A stretch of 37,890 nt of DNA from Nephromyces sp. MM_2019. Lineage: Eukaryota; Apicomplexa; Aconoidasida; Nephromycida. A program made the translations under genes and the position numbers. Numbering within the stretch: the first letter of the stretch is position 1; every line of letters starts with the position of its first letter. The notes beneath the pieces were generated by a model, which searched no databases, was not told where the DNA came from, and was given only the letters and a program-made list of their open reading frames with translations. Shown in pieces: positions 1-11,532 of the stretch. The DNA is taken from positions 6,129-44,018 of the forward strand of contig JADHZB010001656.1 in assembly GCA_015657535.1 (NCBI GenBank), written 5' to 3'.

Positions 1-250
1 AGTGGGTGAGGGGATCAGAGCTGCGGAGTTGGTTACGGGGGAGGGTTGGGCTGGGAGGTGAGTGACGGAAGTTGGGGAGTAGTGGGTCAGTTTAGTTCGG
101 TGCAGATGGGGATGGGGAGGGGTTTTCGGAAGATAGCACGAGTGGGTGGTTGTTGGCAGATGGGGGTTAATGTGCGTGTGTGTGTGTTGGTGCATGCGTG
201 TTTTTGTAAGCGTATTGGTGTGCGCCTGCTTGTGCATGTGTGAGTGCGTA
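1..250. repeat. G-rich and GT-rich low-complexity stretch
   Basis: The first 250 bases are strongly G-rich on the plus strand and turn into GT-dinucleotide-like sequence at about 175-245. An open frame of 65 codons runs through it, but its Gly/Val/Cys-rich composition is what GT-rich DNA gives by chance. No exon is supported. Similar TG-rich tracts occur inside the introns of the two solved genes, so this could be intronic sequence of a gene outside the window. Confidence 0.5.
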
Positions 251-1403
251 TGTAGACTGATTTATCTAGCTAAACATTGAGAGAGTCAGGGAAATGAACC
301 AGAAAATGCAGGAATTACCGACACTTTTTGTATCAAAAAAACTCTCTACTCAGATATGACCCCCTGTTCATCTCATCAAAAAAAACTCTGAAATTACCTG
401 GAAATTCAAGTAAATATTAATTACAAAGACCTTCTGAAGCTATGATCCTTATACTACAGGAGGGTTGGAAAGTCAAGCAAAACTAGAGGTTAACGAATAA
501 CCAATTTTCTGAGAAGAGAAGCAAGCTATAGAAAGAATTGCGGGGTGAATAGCAGAGAAAAGATTACCATAAAAGCATTGAGAAATCAACGAGCTTTAAA
601 AATTGGAACAAAGGAAACTAAACTCGAAACTTATACCAGGCGCCACTTAATGATGCAGAAAGAGGGTGATATAGGGGTGGTGTTAGAAAAGAAATCAATT
701 AAGCAGAAGCATCTACTCAAAAGAGTAAAAAAAGTAGCTCGAAGGGCAAAATATCAACTTTTGCAATTTGAAAGATGAAATATCAATTAATAAATTCTAA
801 TTACCAAAATTACAAATTTTTACCGCTGAAATTTCAATGTTTAACAACTAAAATTTCATTCATTCTAAAGCTACGAAGTCAGATCATCGCGTCACTTTCT
901 CGTTTTAAGATGAAATAAGCTTAGCTAAGCCGTTTGTATTTCATCTATAGGAAGGCTTAAGAGAGACTCTATTATGATGGAAATATAAACTAGTTGAGTC
1001 AAACACCTCGGTTCTTGGAAGCAGTAAAAATAAAAGCACAGGAATAAATCCTAACGAATCAACGCCGCAACATCATATTTAGAAAGTATCTTCACTGCGC
1101 TTGGAATAGAATACTACGAAGGGCTGCATAATACTGCCCAAATATGAGGCTCTATCGTAGCTTTAAAATCATGCTAGAGAGTTACGAATACATACCATAT
1201 CCTAAGCTTCCTGAAAGAGTGACGTGCGCGCTGTGTGCAAAATAAATTTCTATACTTGACTAAAACTCCTCAGCTAGATGCAGGAAAAGCGAAGAAGAGG
1301 AAGTCTTCAAAAATATGGTCGTATTTGCAAAGAATAGGCAGAAAAAGTTCTCCCCCCAGAAAATAACTCTACAATCCACAATATTCTATATCCTTCGTAA
1401 TAT
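251..1403. other. No gene recognised; A-rich on the plus strand
   Basis: The stretch is A-rich on the plus strand. In this window that pattern accompanies introns of minus-strand genes, as in PGK. The only open frame of note (545-778, plus) begins at a GTG, is Lys/Arg-rich and resembles no family I know. I see no splice pair that gives a convincing exon. Confidence 0.4.
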
Positions 1404-1640
1404 AAAAGAGATGAACAAGAGGAGATTTCCGGCACAAACAATCTACACACCGGCGTCACTAATCCTCACTAATAAAAGAGAGGAAACAAAAGGACACTTT
1501 CTCATACAAACGATCTCCACACTAATCCTGAACAATATACGAGAGGAAACAAAAGGAGATTGCCGGTATAAAAAATCTCCACACTAACCTCAGTAATGTA
1601 AGAGAGAAAACAAAAGGAAATTTACGATACAAAAAAACCT
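1404..1640. repeat. Degenerate tandem repeat, unit about 61-70 bp
   Basis: Four imperfect copies are anchored by an AAGAGAGGAAACAAAAGGA-like purine block starting near 1404, 1474, 1539 and 1600. Each is followed by a less conserved CCGGTA-CAAA segment and then by TCTCCACACTAATCCT. Spacing shrinks from about 70 to 61 bp, so copies have drifted by indels. Short open frames cross the array on both strands but look like repeat by-products. Confidence 0.7.
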
Positions 1641-3305
1641 CCACACTGGCATCACTCCATGGTATGGTATAAGAAAAAGCAGCGCGGTTCCCTTTAAATA
1701 AAGTGATCCATACACTAAAAAAATACAACTATACATCTAACCCCGAAAATTTTATATTTCAAGCACTATAGAATGTAGCACGAAACATATTTATCCTCGC
1801 AGACGGCGCTGATACAACGTTTTAACCCAGCGTAGCGCCCCGAAAGATCATAACAAAGACATGTGTCACTACGAGTTGTGTAAAAAAAAATGCAAAGAGC
1901 GCATGTGGAAGTCACATTGTATACATTTGCAAGGAGATTTTAAGAGAAAAAACGAGGAGCATCCATTTTTTGGTAGGAAAAAAATCGGGATGATGCCGCG
2001 GCTAGGATACTGTAAAAACTAGAATGCTACGGGAACAAAAGTCATCAAAAACATGATGTTGCGCCTAGTCTTTCTCTGGAACATCATGGCCGTATTACCA
2101 GGGTGAAACAAGTTGAAACTTGTTGCAATGGACTCGGCTGAGAATCATTTCAAAGGTCACTCAGCGAAAAATTACGCGCGAGCTTTATGAGAATTTCTGA
2201 GATTTGTTAACAGTACACAAAGTGTCCAAACAGTGGATTTTTGGTGAGGAACCTAGCTAAAATCACAGTAGTATTTCTGGTACCAAGCTAAAACAACTGT
2301 TTTCATCATTCCACCACATTAGTTTGTAGTGCTCTTCTTGCAAACTCAAACTGGTGATTAAAAACCGCCTTCGGCAAAGCCATTAACCCAAAAACAAGCC
2401 TTGTCCCTGCGGGGTATCGCACCAACTACTTAATCATACTATATCTTTTTCAAGCTAAAAGCTTATTATATACTTTAAGAATCTTCAACTTCCTGAAACA
2501 TACATTATCTTCATTGTGGCAAATTTTCATGTAATAAATTGTTCGCTTCATAAAGGCGGTTCAATGCCCTTGCCTAGCAGCTAAAGTTGTTTATCCTTGC
2601 CTGCGTTATCTATTTCTACTAACGCAACACCTTATCTTTTACTAGCAGAAACATCAGAAAGTAAAAAATATTCTAATATTTCAAAAAAAAGTGAAACTAT
2701 AGTTGTTTCTTCGTGCAGACAAAGCTTTTAAGACAAAGGCTTTTACCATTTCCACGCAAATAACTGTACAAGCAGGTGTACATAGAACTCGTCAGACAAG
2801 GGGAACCACAGTTAAGTTTATGGGGTTTATCAACAAGTCATCGGTACAAGCTATGCAAGCACTGTTTCCACACAAAGCAATCAAGTCCTCTGTCAGCATT
2901 ACTTTTTAGCAACTTTGACAATGGAAACACGTAAACGTTTATCAAGAGGTTTTTCGCCCTAGCAATCTCCATGTGCATCGCGTAAAGCTGCGAAATTGCC
3001 GCTATTTTAGTTCGAGGGTCGCCAACCCATAAACTCCATATGAGAAATCACGCTGCTACACGCGCCGTAAAGCGCAGGCCTCGAGGAAAAGATGCCACTA
3101 CACCCACCCCTACTACCTGCTGCATCATGCGTAGCCGTGACCTTGGCGAGGTTAATTGCTTTGGGTTCGTCTATGTAGGGGCGCAAGGGGGTTGCATGTA
3201 GGCCTTGACAATGCAGGAAAAACGAGTTTTTTTTCGGGCGTAAAAACACTAGCAGGTGTGTGTGTGAAATGCTTTCAACATCTACTCGCGTAATAAGGCT
3301 AGAAC
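1641..3305. other. No gene recognised
   Basis: Unassigned sequence. About 3000-3240 is GC-richer than its surroundings. On the minus strand an open stretch there ends at a CAG|GTAGTA-like donor (intron start near 3119), so an exon of an unseen minus-strand gene is possible. Neither the acceptor nor the product can be recognised. Confidence 0.3.
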
Positions 3306-3451
3306 GCAGTGTGTGTGTACGTCAAATGTTTTCCTTCTACGTTAAAATGGTGAATACTGTGTTCATACAGATGAAAGTATAGGTGTGCATGTGTCTAGTA
3401 CCTTCCCCTTCTTACTTAAAATAGCTAATAAATTGTTCGTACAGATGAAAG
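3306..3451. repeat. Two-copy imperfect direct repeat, about 74 bp
   Basis: Two copies each start with a TG-rich block (GTGTGTGTACGT, then GTGTGCATGTGT), pass through CTTCTACGTTAAAAT or CTTCTTACTTAAAAT, and end with GTTC(A/G)TACAGATGAAAG. The shared CAGATGAAAG ends lie at 3368-3377 and 3442-3451, 74 bp apart. A weaker third copy may precede them at about 3256-3304. Confidence 0.6.
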
Positions 3452-6400
3452 AACATTTTCGTGACCACCAGGTCACATAGGATTTTGACATATGCTGCCT
3501 TCAAGAGCGGGAAAAATCCGGGATTGGAAAAAGCTGATCACTGGGTAATTTCGTGCAAGAACTTTTTCATTGTGTGTACGTGGTAGAGGGCGTCATTCAA
3601 TTGGTTCGTAAAATTCCGCAAGGGCTCTCAGTGCGGTATAAAAGCAATCGAACATTTAGTTTCTTTCTATTGTGAGAGGCAGACATGCGATAAGTCATCC
3701 TTTGCATGTCGTATATTGAGCATAATAAGCATCATTTGAAACAAGTTATTCTTAGTCCTTTCCACCTTTACTTGCACTATCAAAATCTAATTATGAAGCG
3801 CTAAAAGGTTGAATATGCCCACCAAGCAAACTTCTAGAGGTTTGTCTAACTTTCAGGCAGAGCAAATAGTAACTAAAAAAATGCTCCACCTGCTTTTTCA
3901 AATTTTCACAATGTTTCTATCGCGTAAGCATAACGTGGACGATAGATACCATGCGCGGATATCGGAATATGCATATATCAAACTGATAGCACGATGCATC
4001 GAAATGTAATTTTAGTATCAAAATACGTGCGTAACTGCATCTTTTTTTTATCTAAATAGAAAACATTGCAGTGGGAGTTACGCTATTGACCGGTAGTTCT
4101 GGCACGTTAACTCTAATTTCAGCTACTTCTGTGTAACTGCCGAGGTAACCGCCATTCTGTGGCTTCATTATGTGTTGTGATGAATCAAATAGGAGCTTAA
4201 ACTTTTTTTTTCAGAACCTTCACACGAGCGGATATAAGTTCTGCTAAGCCGGTAATTTTTTTCAAGAATCTGCGTTTTTTCTGCTACTGCTTGATAAGGA
4301 TAATTCTTTGTTTATAAAAAAATGCTTTGTTTACGAGGGGTGAGGTAATATTTGTTCCTAATTGTGCAAAACAAATGAAAGTACATGGGTTGAATATTTA
4401 GCCAACTTTTATTTATAATCGTTACGTGAAGCACTTGATTGATATTGCCAAGATTGTGTTTAATAGAAACAGTACATAAAATGCAGATATTAGTCAAAGT
4501 ACTTTGACGAAATTTTCTTTCTTTTTCCACAATTCATGAGCTAATGCTATTGAAATTTAATCGAATTCTTATTGCAGTATCTTACAATAACGTGGGATAT
4601 AGGTAAAATTTGTTTTAGAATTCACCCAAGATAAGATTTCTTTATAGCATTCTTCAGTGCAAGAATTTGTAAAATAAATAATCTTTGTCTCTGAATTTTC
4701 TAAGAATTTCTTTTTTTCCAATAGTATAGGAAAAAGTTATAGCTGCTCATAAGACTCGCTAGCTCATGTAAGATACACTGATATATCATCAACCACTTTT
4801 AACAATTTTTTCAAGGCAAAAACAAGATATCCGGAAGGATTATCTTACGATCTCGTGAAGTCACTTCCAAGAGATATTCTATATTATACGATTGTATTAA
4901 CTTGAAAATAATAGCAGCACCATGGGAACTACAACTATTTTGGTACAACCTGTTAATTTTGTATTATGCAAAGCATACTCCAACTTAGTGGATGTTTTAC
5001 CTCGGGTCACATACTGTCATACCAATATGTCTTCGTGGTAAAACTTATTTTACGGCTTAGCAAATGTAATATTCACGTCTGCCACCATAATATGGAATAA
5101 TTCCAGCTAGACAAGTCATTTCTCCCAACGCATTACGCATCCCTTCAATACAAAATCCTTAGCTTTTCAGGCTTGGTAATGCTCAAATCTGAATGCTTCA
5201 TCGCCATTTCCAACTTAAACTATACGTTTATAGTCTCCTTAATGAGGCATAGTCCAGCTGTAGAAAACTTTTAGATTTGAACCTATCAATGCGCAACATT
5301 TAAGCGTTGAATCAGCCTTCCAATGCTATAGAAACTTCCGTCTTGGTCGTACAGCGGTCAGTATTGCTAAGAAGAGAAAACTTATGATCCATATAGTAGA
5401 AATGCAAAATTGTGAAGGTCTGCAAATATTTAGTCCTCCAAGTCTTGACTTGATTTTGTAAATGGTTTCTCTCCGGGATATCAGAGAATACGTTGGGTCG
5501 TAACAGCTTGGGGAATACGTTCTGCCCTCAGTATTTTTTTACGTTTGATGTTGTTGCACATGATTGTATAGTGTGCTATACTGCAATATCATTATGCCTG
5601 GATGCAAGAAGTGAATGGTATGGCAGAACCAAAAAAGATTGTGCTTTACCACTTAGCACCATCATGCAGCAGCGATATTATACTTTCATGAACGGTTTCT
5701 TGTTATGCGCACCAATTACAATTTTATGGAGTAAACAATGTTGGCCGACGCGAAGACACACTTCATCCAAAAAATATTCCGCACAAGCTTGTCAACTTCA
5801 TCTGAAATTATAGGCTTGCAAAAAATAGCTAATTTTTCCATACCTACTCACTCACGCATGATAACGCCTTATGCATATCAACCAAATAATGTATGCGCAA
5901 TACACCATTCCCTATAAGACACGCATGTGCATGAATCTTTTCTAAGTATTAAACTGTATCTATAACTTGTCGTGTGTCGTGTAGTAGCTTATCGTTAGCA
6001 AAAGCCAGGATAAACTGACAGGGTGGTATCGGCGAGAAAAATGCGCAGAAATTCGGTGATCGATATTGGAAAAGGTCTAATCAAGTCTTTACAATATGCT
6101 TTGGTTAGTAGTTTCACGCGAATAAACGCTTCAATATAGTAGTAAAGATCACGAAGTGACAAAAAAAATTATACATGAATCAACAATAATTGAAAGTGCT
6201 ATTCTTCTATCATAAATAAGGATCCACAAAGTCCTGTGATACAACGACCTGATGATTGGTAGTCTTTGATATGGCTATGCAACACGATAAATTTTTCCCG
6301 CCAATTAAATCTTTCCGCACCAAAAACAAGCCTGCCTACACTTAGCCAGTTCATTAAAAGCGCAAGTTCTAAAATTCGGACGGCAGAGTTAATTCAATAT

Positions 6401-7419
6401 GCAGTAACGCATTTGCTAATGCTTATTTTAACATATTGCGTCACATTACACATCTTAAGGTACATCTCATTTTAGCTGAACTTAGATACGTGAAAAGGTT
6501 TGAAAACAGTGGCAAATAGTAATCCTTGCTTAAAAAATAACCCCAAGGATTCCTATAGGGAGGATAGAGTCACTAAAGGCACTTCAGAACTCCATCAAGC
6601 AGACTAATACAAATTCATGATGATCCCACCTTTTAGACATCCTTCACAAGGGTAACTTTCCTAAAAGTATTATTAATACACGAGTTCACACAGATTAAAG
6701 GAATACCAATCTCATTTTAGCAACATTTAATTTTAGATTTTATGGGGCATATCTCCTAGGATTGAGAAAATTGTTTATAACCTCCATCTTTTTATGAACA
6801 CGCTAGGCTTTCCCCACCTAGTTTATCGAACTTCTGATTCTCCCTATTTGCACAATCGCCAGATCAGATGAAACAACAAATTAGTTCAGCCATAATAAGA
6901 GTTTCAGCGAAAAAGCTACAAGAAGAAATTATGTAATTTTCGTGTTCATACTACCAATTATGATGCGTTGCTTCTACAGGTAAAAAATATAATATCTACC
7001 TACAGGATTAGCCCTATTTGTACGGCAGGGAGAGAGCGTGTACAATTCTAGTATTAAGATGAAGTAGCATATAGGATAATTTCTTCTTTAAAACCCTACA
7101 CAATTCAAAACTCATAATTTTATTCACCCGATTGTATTGGCTTGACGCGCATTAGAGAAAACATCTTTGACTAAGCCCTCTCTTTTATTTTACTCCTAGT
7201 CACTTTTTTTGATTCTAATAAAACTAGGTCTTGATAATTTTTCAGATACTTTCATCCCTAGCAGACACGGTACAAAATTCCTAAGTGGATTCGTAGTTGT
7301 CCCTTCCGTAGACATGTTTTGAAATGCCAAAGAAAATAAGTACTTTCGCTGCTTCCAGGTTTCATTATCGCACAATCATACTGCTTTGACCCAAAAAATC
7401 TCTCATTTGGGTTAACTCT
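3452..7419. other. No gene recognised; about 4 kb AT-rich
   Basis: The stretch is AT-rich and compositionally balanced. It has short open frames (for example 5493-5813 and 6266-6475 on plus) that start at non-ATG codons and show no recognisable motif. No RNA gene, array or long repeat was seen. Small exons cannot be excluded by eye. Confidence 0.4.
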
Positions 7420-8190
7420 CGCTCGGTATTGTCTTGCCCTGGTACTCTACCAGCTCTTGTAAGATTTATCCCCAACCCAACGCAAAGCACCACATTACCA
7501 ATATGCCATGAAGGTTCACCCAGCTGTCGAAGGAACACTCACGATATTTTCTCGGCTAAAGGGAAGGCGCCTGCAAACGAACTTCGCAGCTCGCCGCGTG
7601 GTACAGATTGAAACAGGGCCTTACATGCCTGATTAATTTTACTTGTGCGCGAAAACGGCTCTTGTCTACATCTTAATATAATTATCGCATCAGACGGTGA
7701 GGGTGCGCCCCGTCTGGAGCTTCCGCGAGCGTTACATAGAAGCCACACCGCAAGGGAGCGGACTAAAACGGTTAGCAGACAATGCGGTATTCGCACATAC
7801 ACACACAAGGAGATTGGCTGATTGTGTGCCGCTCCCCGCTACATGCATAGAGTAGCAGCGCATCGGCATGTGGTCCTGTGTCGTAAAAACTACCAGCATC
7901 GTGTCTGCACAGTGCCATGAGTACAGACAGCACCAACATTTTTTCACCAACATCTTCGTTTGCAGCCCCTCAGTAGGATGTTTCCCTCTGTGCACACACA
8001 CAGGAGCGTCAGCAAGACCTAAGGCGTTCCTCCTTCACGTTCGCGGTGCCGGCACAGAAAAAAGGGCGCAGTCCCCCCCGTCCCCCCGCTCCGTCTACGT
8101 TTCTTCCTCCCCCAAAGTAAACTAAGCAGCACCACACATTTGGAGAGCGTACTTCCCCGGGGATTCCGCCCTACGTGTACCGACCGAAGC
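7420..8190. other. GC-richer island without a recognised gene
   Basis: GC content is clearly higher than in the flanks and CpG-containing words are frequent. Open frames exist in several overlapping phases on both strands, as expected for GC-richer DNA with fewer stop codons, and none has a recognisable domain. It could be a promoter or 5' region, an untranslated RNA, or an old insertion. The sequence alone does not decide. Confidence 0.35.
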
Positions 8191-11100
8191 TAATTTACAG
8201 GCGTCGTTCTCGTTGCCTCCTCCACTGGCTGTTAATGACACAGTGCCTAGGTACCGAACAAGGAGGAAATTATGGTACATAATGTGTATATATGCTTGGC
8301 GTGCAGCCTGGTGGTGGACCTGTTAAACGTGTGAGCAGCTCCCCTCTTTGTGTCACCTGCTTCCCCGTCATCCGCTTCCCCTCTGCGCGTGATATTTTTT
8401 CTTGGGCCACTTTTTCAACCCCTTCTCTTTGCAAGCAAAGAGAGGCACGGCAACGCTGGACTTACCTGTCTCCCAAACTACTGTAGAGCACTTGAAAATT
8501 GAGGCTCTCCTGTACAAGATTTTGCGTAAGGTCGTGCTGACGGGATATGGGTTAGGAGTTTGGTATTTCGGGAGAGAGGGTATTGACATGTTGCGAAGCC
8601 TTGAAAGTTTGTTTTGTTTTTGTTTTCTTCGTCAGCTGAAGCATTATGGCGGAAGAAAAGTATGCGTTTATGAGAGAAAACCTGTGCGTTCATCATAGAA
8701 GCAGTAGGTTTATATGTAGCATTTATTGGGTTGCAAACGGTTTGACATCAGGTATTGTGCGTAAATTTGATTGCATTGTTGAACTTTAAGAAGCAAGTCT
8801 CTTTGAAGGGAATAAGGTTCTTTGTGGCGTTCGACGAAATTCTGTCGGAAAAGCTTTGCATATGATCACATATTACTCAGTTGAGTATCTACCGAATTTG
8901 GGAACTTTTCAAAATTTATAAGCGCTATTAGGTTTACCAGACAAGACTTTGTAATGAGGGAAGAAAGAGCGGTAAACAGCGAAGGTTTAGAATATATAAT
9001 TTAGTACCGGTAAAGTTCTTACGGCATTCCATTATTTAAATTTATGGCCCACCTCCAGCCGTATGACGGCTTTGAAAGTATTGATATAGCAGTTTCGTTT
9101 TTTTCGATGAGTGCCTGTAGCTGCGGAGAAATGTGAGTGAATATGCGAGAGAGATCAAAGAGTGGTTCACACACATACGAGATGAAGTAATGATGCGCAA
9201 ACAGGGAATATTTTGAGAATCTGTTGTGACTGCGTGAAATTCGGTGCTTTGGCGCTAAGATTTTTAGTTTATTTACTCTGGATTTAGATTCTCCTAGATA
9301 TTCGCCCGTGGTAAAGTTTACCTGATAATGTTTTGAGCTGAGAAATTTTGTAAAACTTGAGTTTCGGGCGAAAGTGCCAAAGCGATAACATGAATGCTTC
9401 TTATGGGGGGTGTGACTACTATAGCTGCACTGGGTGTATTTCTTTGCAATTCCTCTCTTGAATAGTAGATTAATTTTTGTGATAATTTTTTACTTGGGTA
9501 AGCTGGTCATGCGACATTGAATCATTCTGAAGGTTTCTCAATGATTTCAAGGTTATGGCGTAGCCAGATTTATTAATTTTTTTCTACTGTTTTTTAATAA
9601 GAATGTGAGTGAAAGTAAAGCTTTACATGTTTGCTCCTAAATTGCAGTAATTTACTATAGTTTGTTGGAAGGGGAGTTTTTTTTTGGAGTGTGAGAATTG
9701 TTATAGTCACCGAACAGTACAAAGAGGACCGCAAAGATTTACGGTGAATCTCAATGCGGTTCTCTTCATTAATTGGTTTTTTCAACTGGCGTAGCGGGAT
9801 TAGCATCTTTTCTCTGATTCAATAAAGCCAAATGGAGCTACACTCGCTCGGGGTGGTTACGCTTCTTTAAAGATGTGGAAATATGCCGTAGTGTATTATG
9901 GCATCATAGTCTACACCTGCATCATTGTAATTTCGTGTGGAATTTCATTTTTTTAAAGGAAGCTTTCAAAACAAGATTATTCATCACAAGCGATGTGCAT
10001 GTCTTCATTTGCTAAAAAATCTGCAGATTTTTCGGTGCATAACTCTTCGGCAGAATAGATTTTATTTTTGTCTAAGAAATGAACGTATGTGAGTTTGATT
10101 TTTTTTTTGCTCTTGTAGTAGGCATAATAAGGCTGTAGTTACCCAACCCTACTATTGGTAATCATGTTATGCATACTCGATCCCCTCATGCCCATTTTAT
10201 GATGAAACTTGATTCTCTTTGCTGAGAAGGTTATGAAAAATTATTTCCCGCTAACCAGTGCTTTGGTTGTGTGCTGCTGCTGCTAAACATTAGCTTTCTC
10301 GTCAGCTAGTCCGCCTTGAGAGGATAGAATGGCTGATATTCTATTTGGCTTCAGCACACACAATGTTATTGTTTCCCGCGGAGATTCCTCCCAACACGAA
10401 ATTATTTTTTTCGTTGATTTTGTAGATTTCTGCCAAGGTATATTACTGACTTGCATATGAAAGAGAGGAGTAAAAGCACTTGCCAATCACTCTGAATAAT
10501 TTTGACAGTTTTCAAATTTTCTAAATTTTTTACACGAAAATTTCTCTATTCCTCGTGTTTGTGTGTGCAGGTATATGGTGGCCCGTCAAACAGTGCTGTA
10601 CAGTTTCAATTAGTGAGTCCGTTCCTTATTATGTCTTCATCGGCATATCCTAAGCTTGTAGTACCTCTTTATCTTTCGCTGGAGCCGCTTAGCTGGTTTT
10701 TTGATGTATTCCTGTTGTCTCGCCTATGCCTTCCCAGACAGATTCAAGCAAAAAATCGGGATGAGCCTATTTTTTCTTTCTTAAAGCCTTCCTTTAAAGA
10801 CTTATAAGTTTCAAGCGATCTTTCTCCCTATAATTGTCAATACATCCGATCAAGGATCACTGGTCTATTGATCAAGAAAAATAACAAAAATACACATACA
10901 GAAGTGCTCATATTCCAAGAGACAAGGTTGAACCGCTCCATCTTTCTTCAATTTCAAAAATAAAAAAGTGCTTCCCAGTTGATGCTTTTCAAAAAATTTT
11001 AAATTTGAATTTTCAGCAAAATAAGGCAAAAATATCCCAAAGCTTGTGTGATTATTTTCCGTTTCAAATTTCCAGCAGTGTGTACCTCCCAGGAAATCCT

Positions 11101-11532
11101 ACTCTTACCGCTTTTTTTCGCGTTGGGGTATCGTGCTTGGTGTGTTTGAAAAAATTGGCTTAATCCTCTGCCTCCACTAGTAGATCATCCATCTTGGAGA
11201 TTTATCGCACTATTTATCGGCCTTTCACACGGAAAGCTTTAAGAAAAAATTCTGTTTTTCTCATTGCATCTGCCAATATATTCATCTCAATAAGTATATT
11301 CGTCTTCACTCAATCTTTAATTTTTAGAAAACTACCGCCTCCACCACCACTTTGCTCAATACATCAAGTCGCGGACTGCAGTTTGCCGCTTTTGTAACAG
11401 AAACTGCTGTTTGTCTGTCTTTTTGTCAAGAATTCTCACTGTACACCCCAAAAATTTTTTTTGTCTCCCTCTATATTCTCCTGCTCCTCTTCTTTTACTA
11501 TCAAGTTTAACCACACATACCAGCTACGCATC
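8191..11532. other. No confident gene; upstream region of the Alba gene
   Basis: On the minus strand an ATG at 8589 opens 41 codons that end at a textbook CAG|GTAAGT-type donor (intron starts near 8465), but no downstream exon could be joined to it. On plus, 10570-10807 is open after a GTGTGTGCAG acceptor-like site and could be a terminal exon, with no recognised motif. The last 200 bases before 11533 are pyrimidine-rich and probably contain the Alba promoter and 5' leader. Confidence 0.3.
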
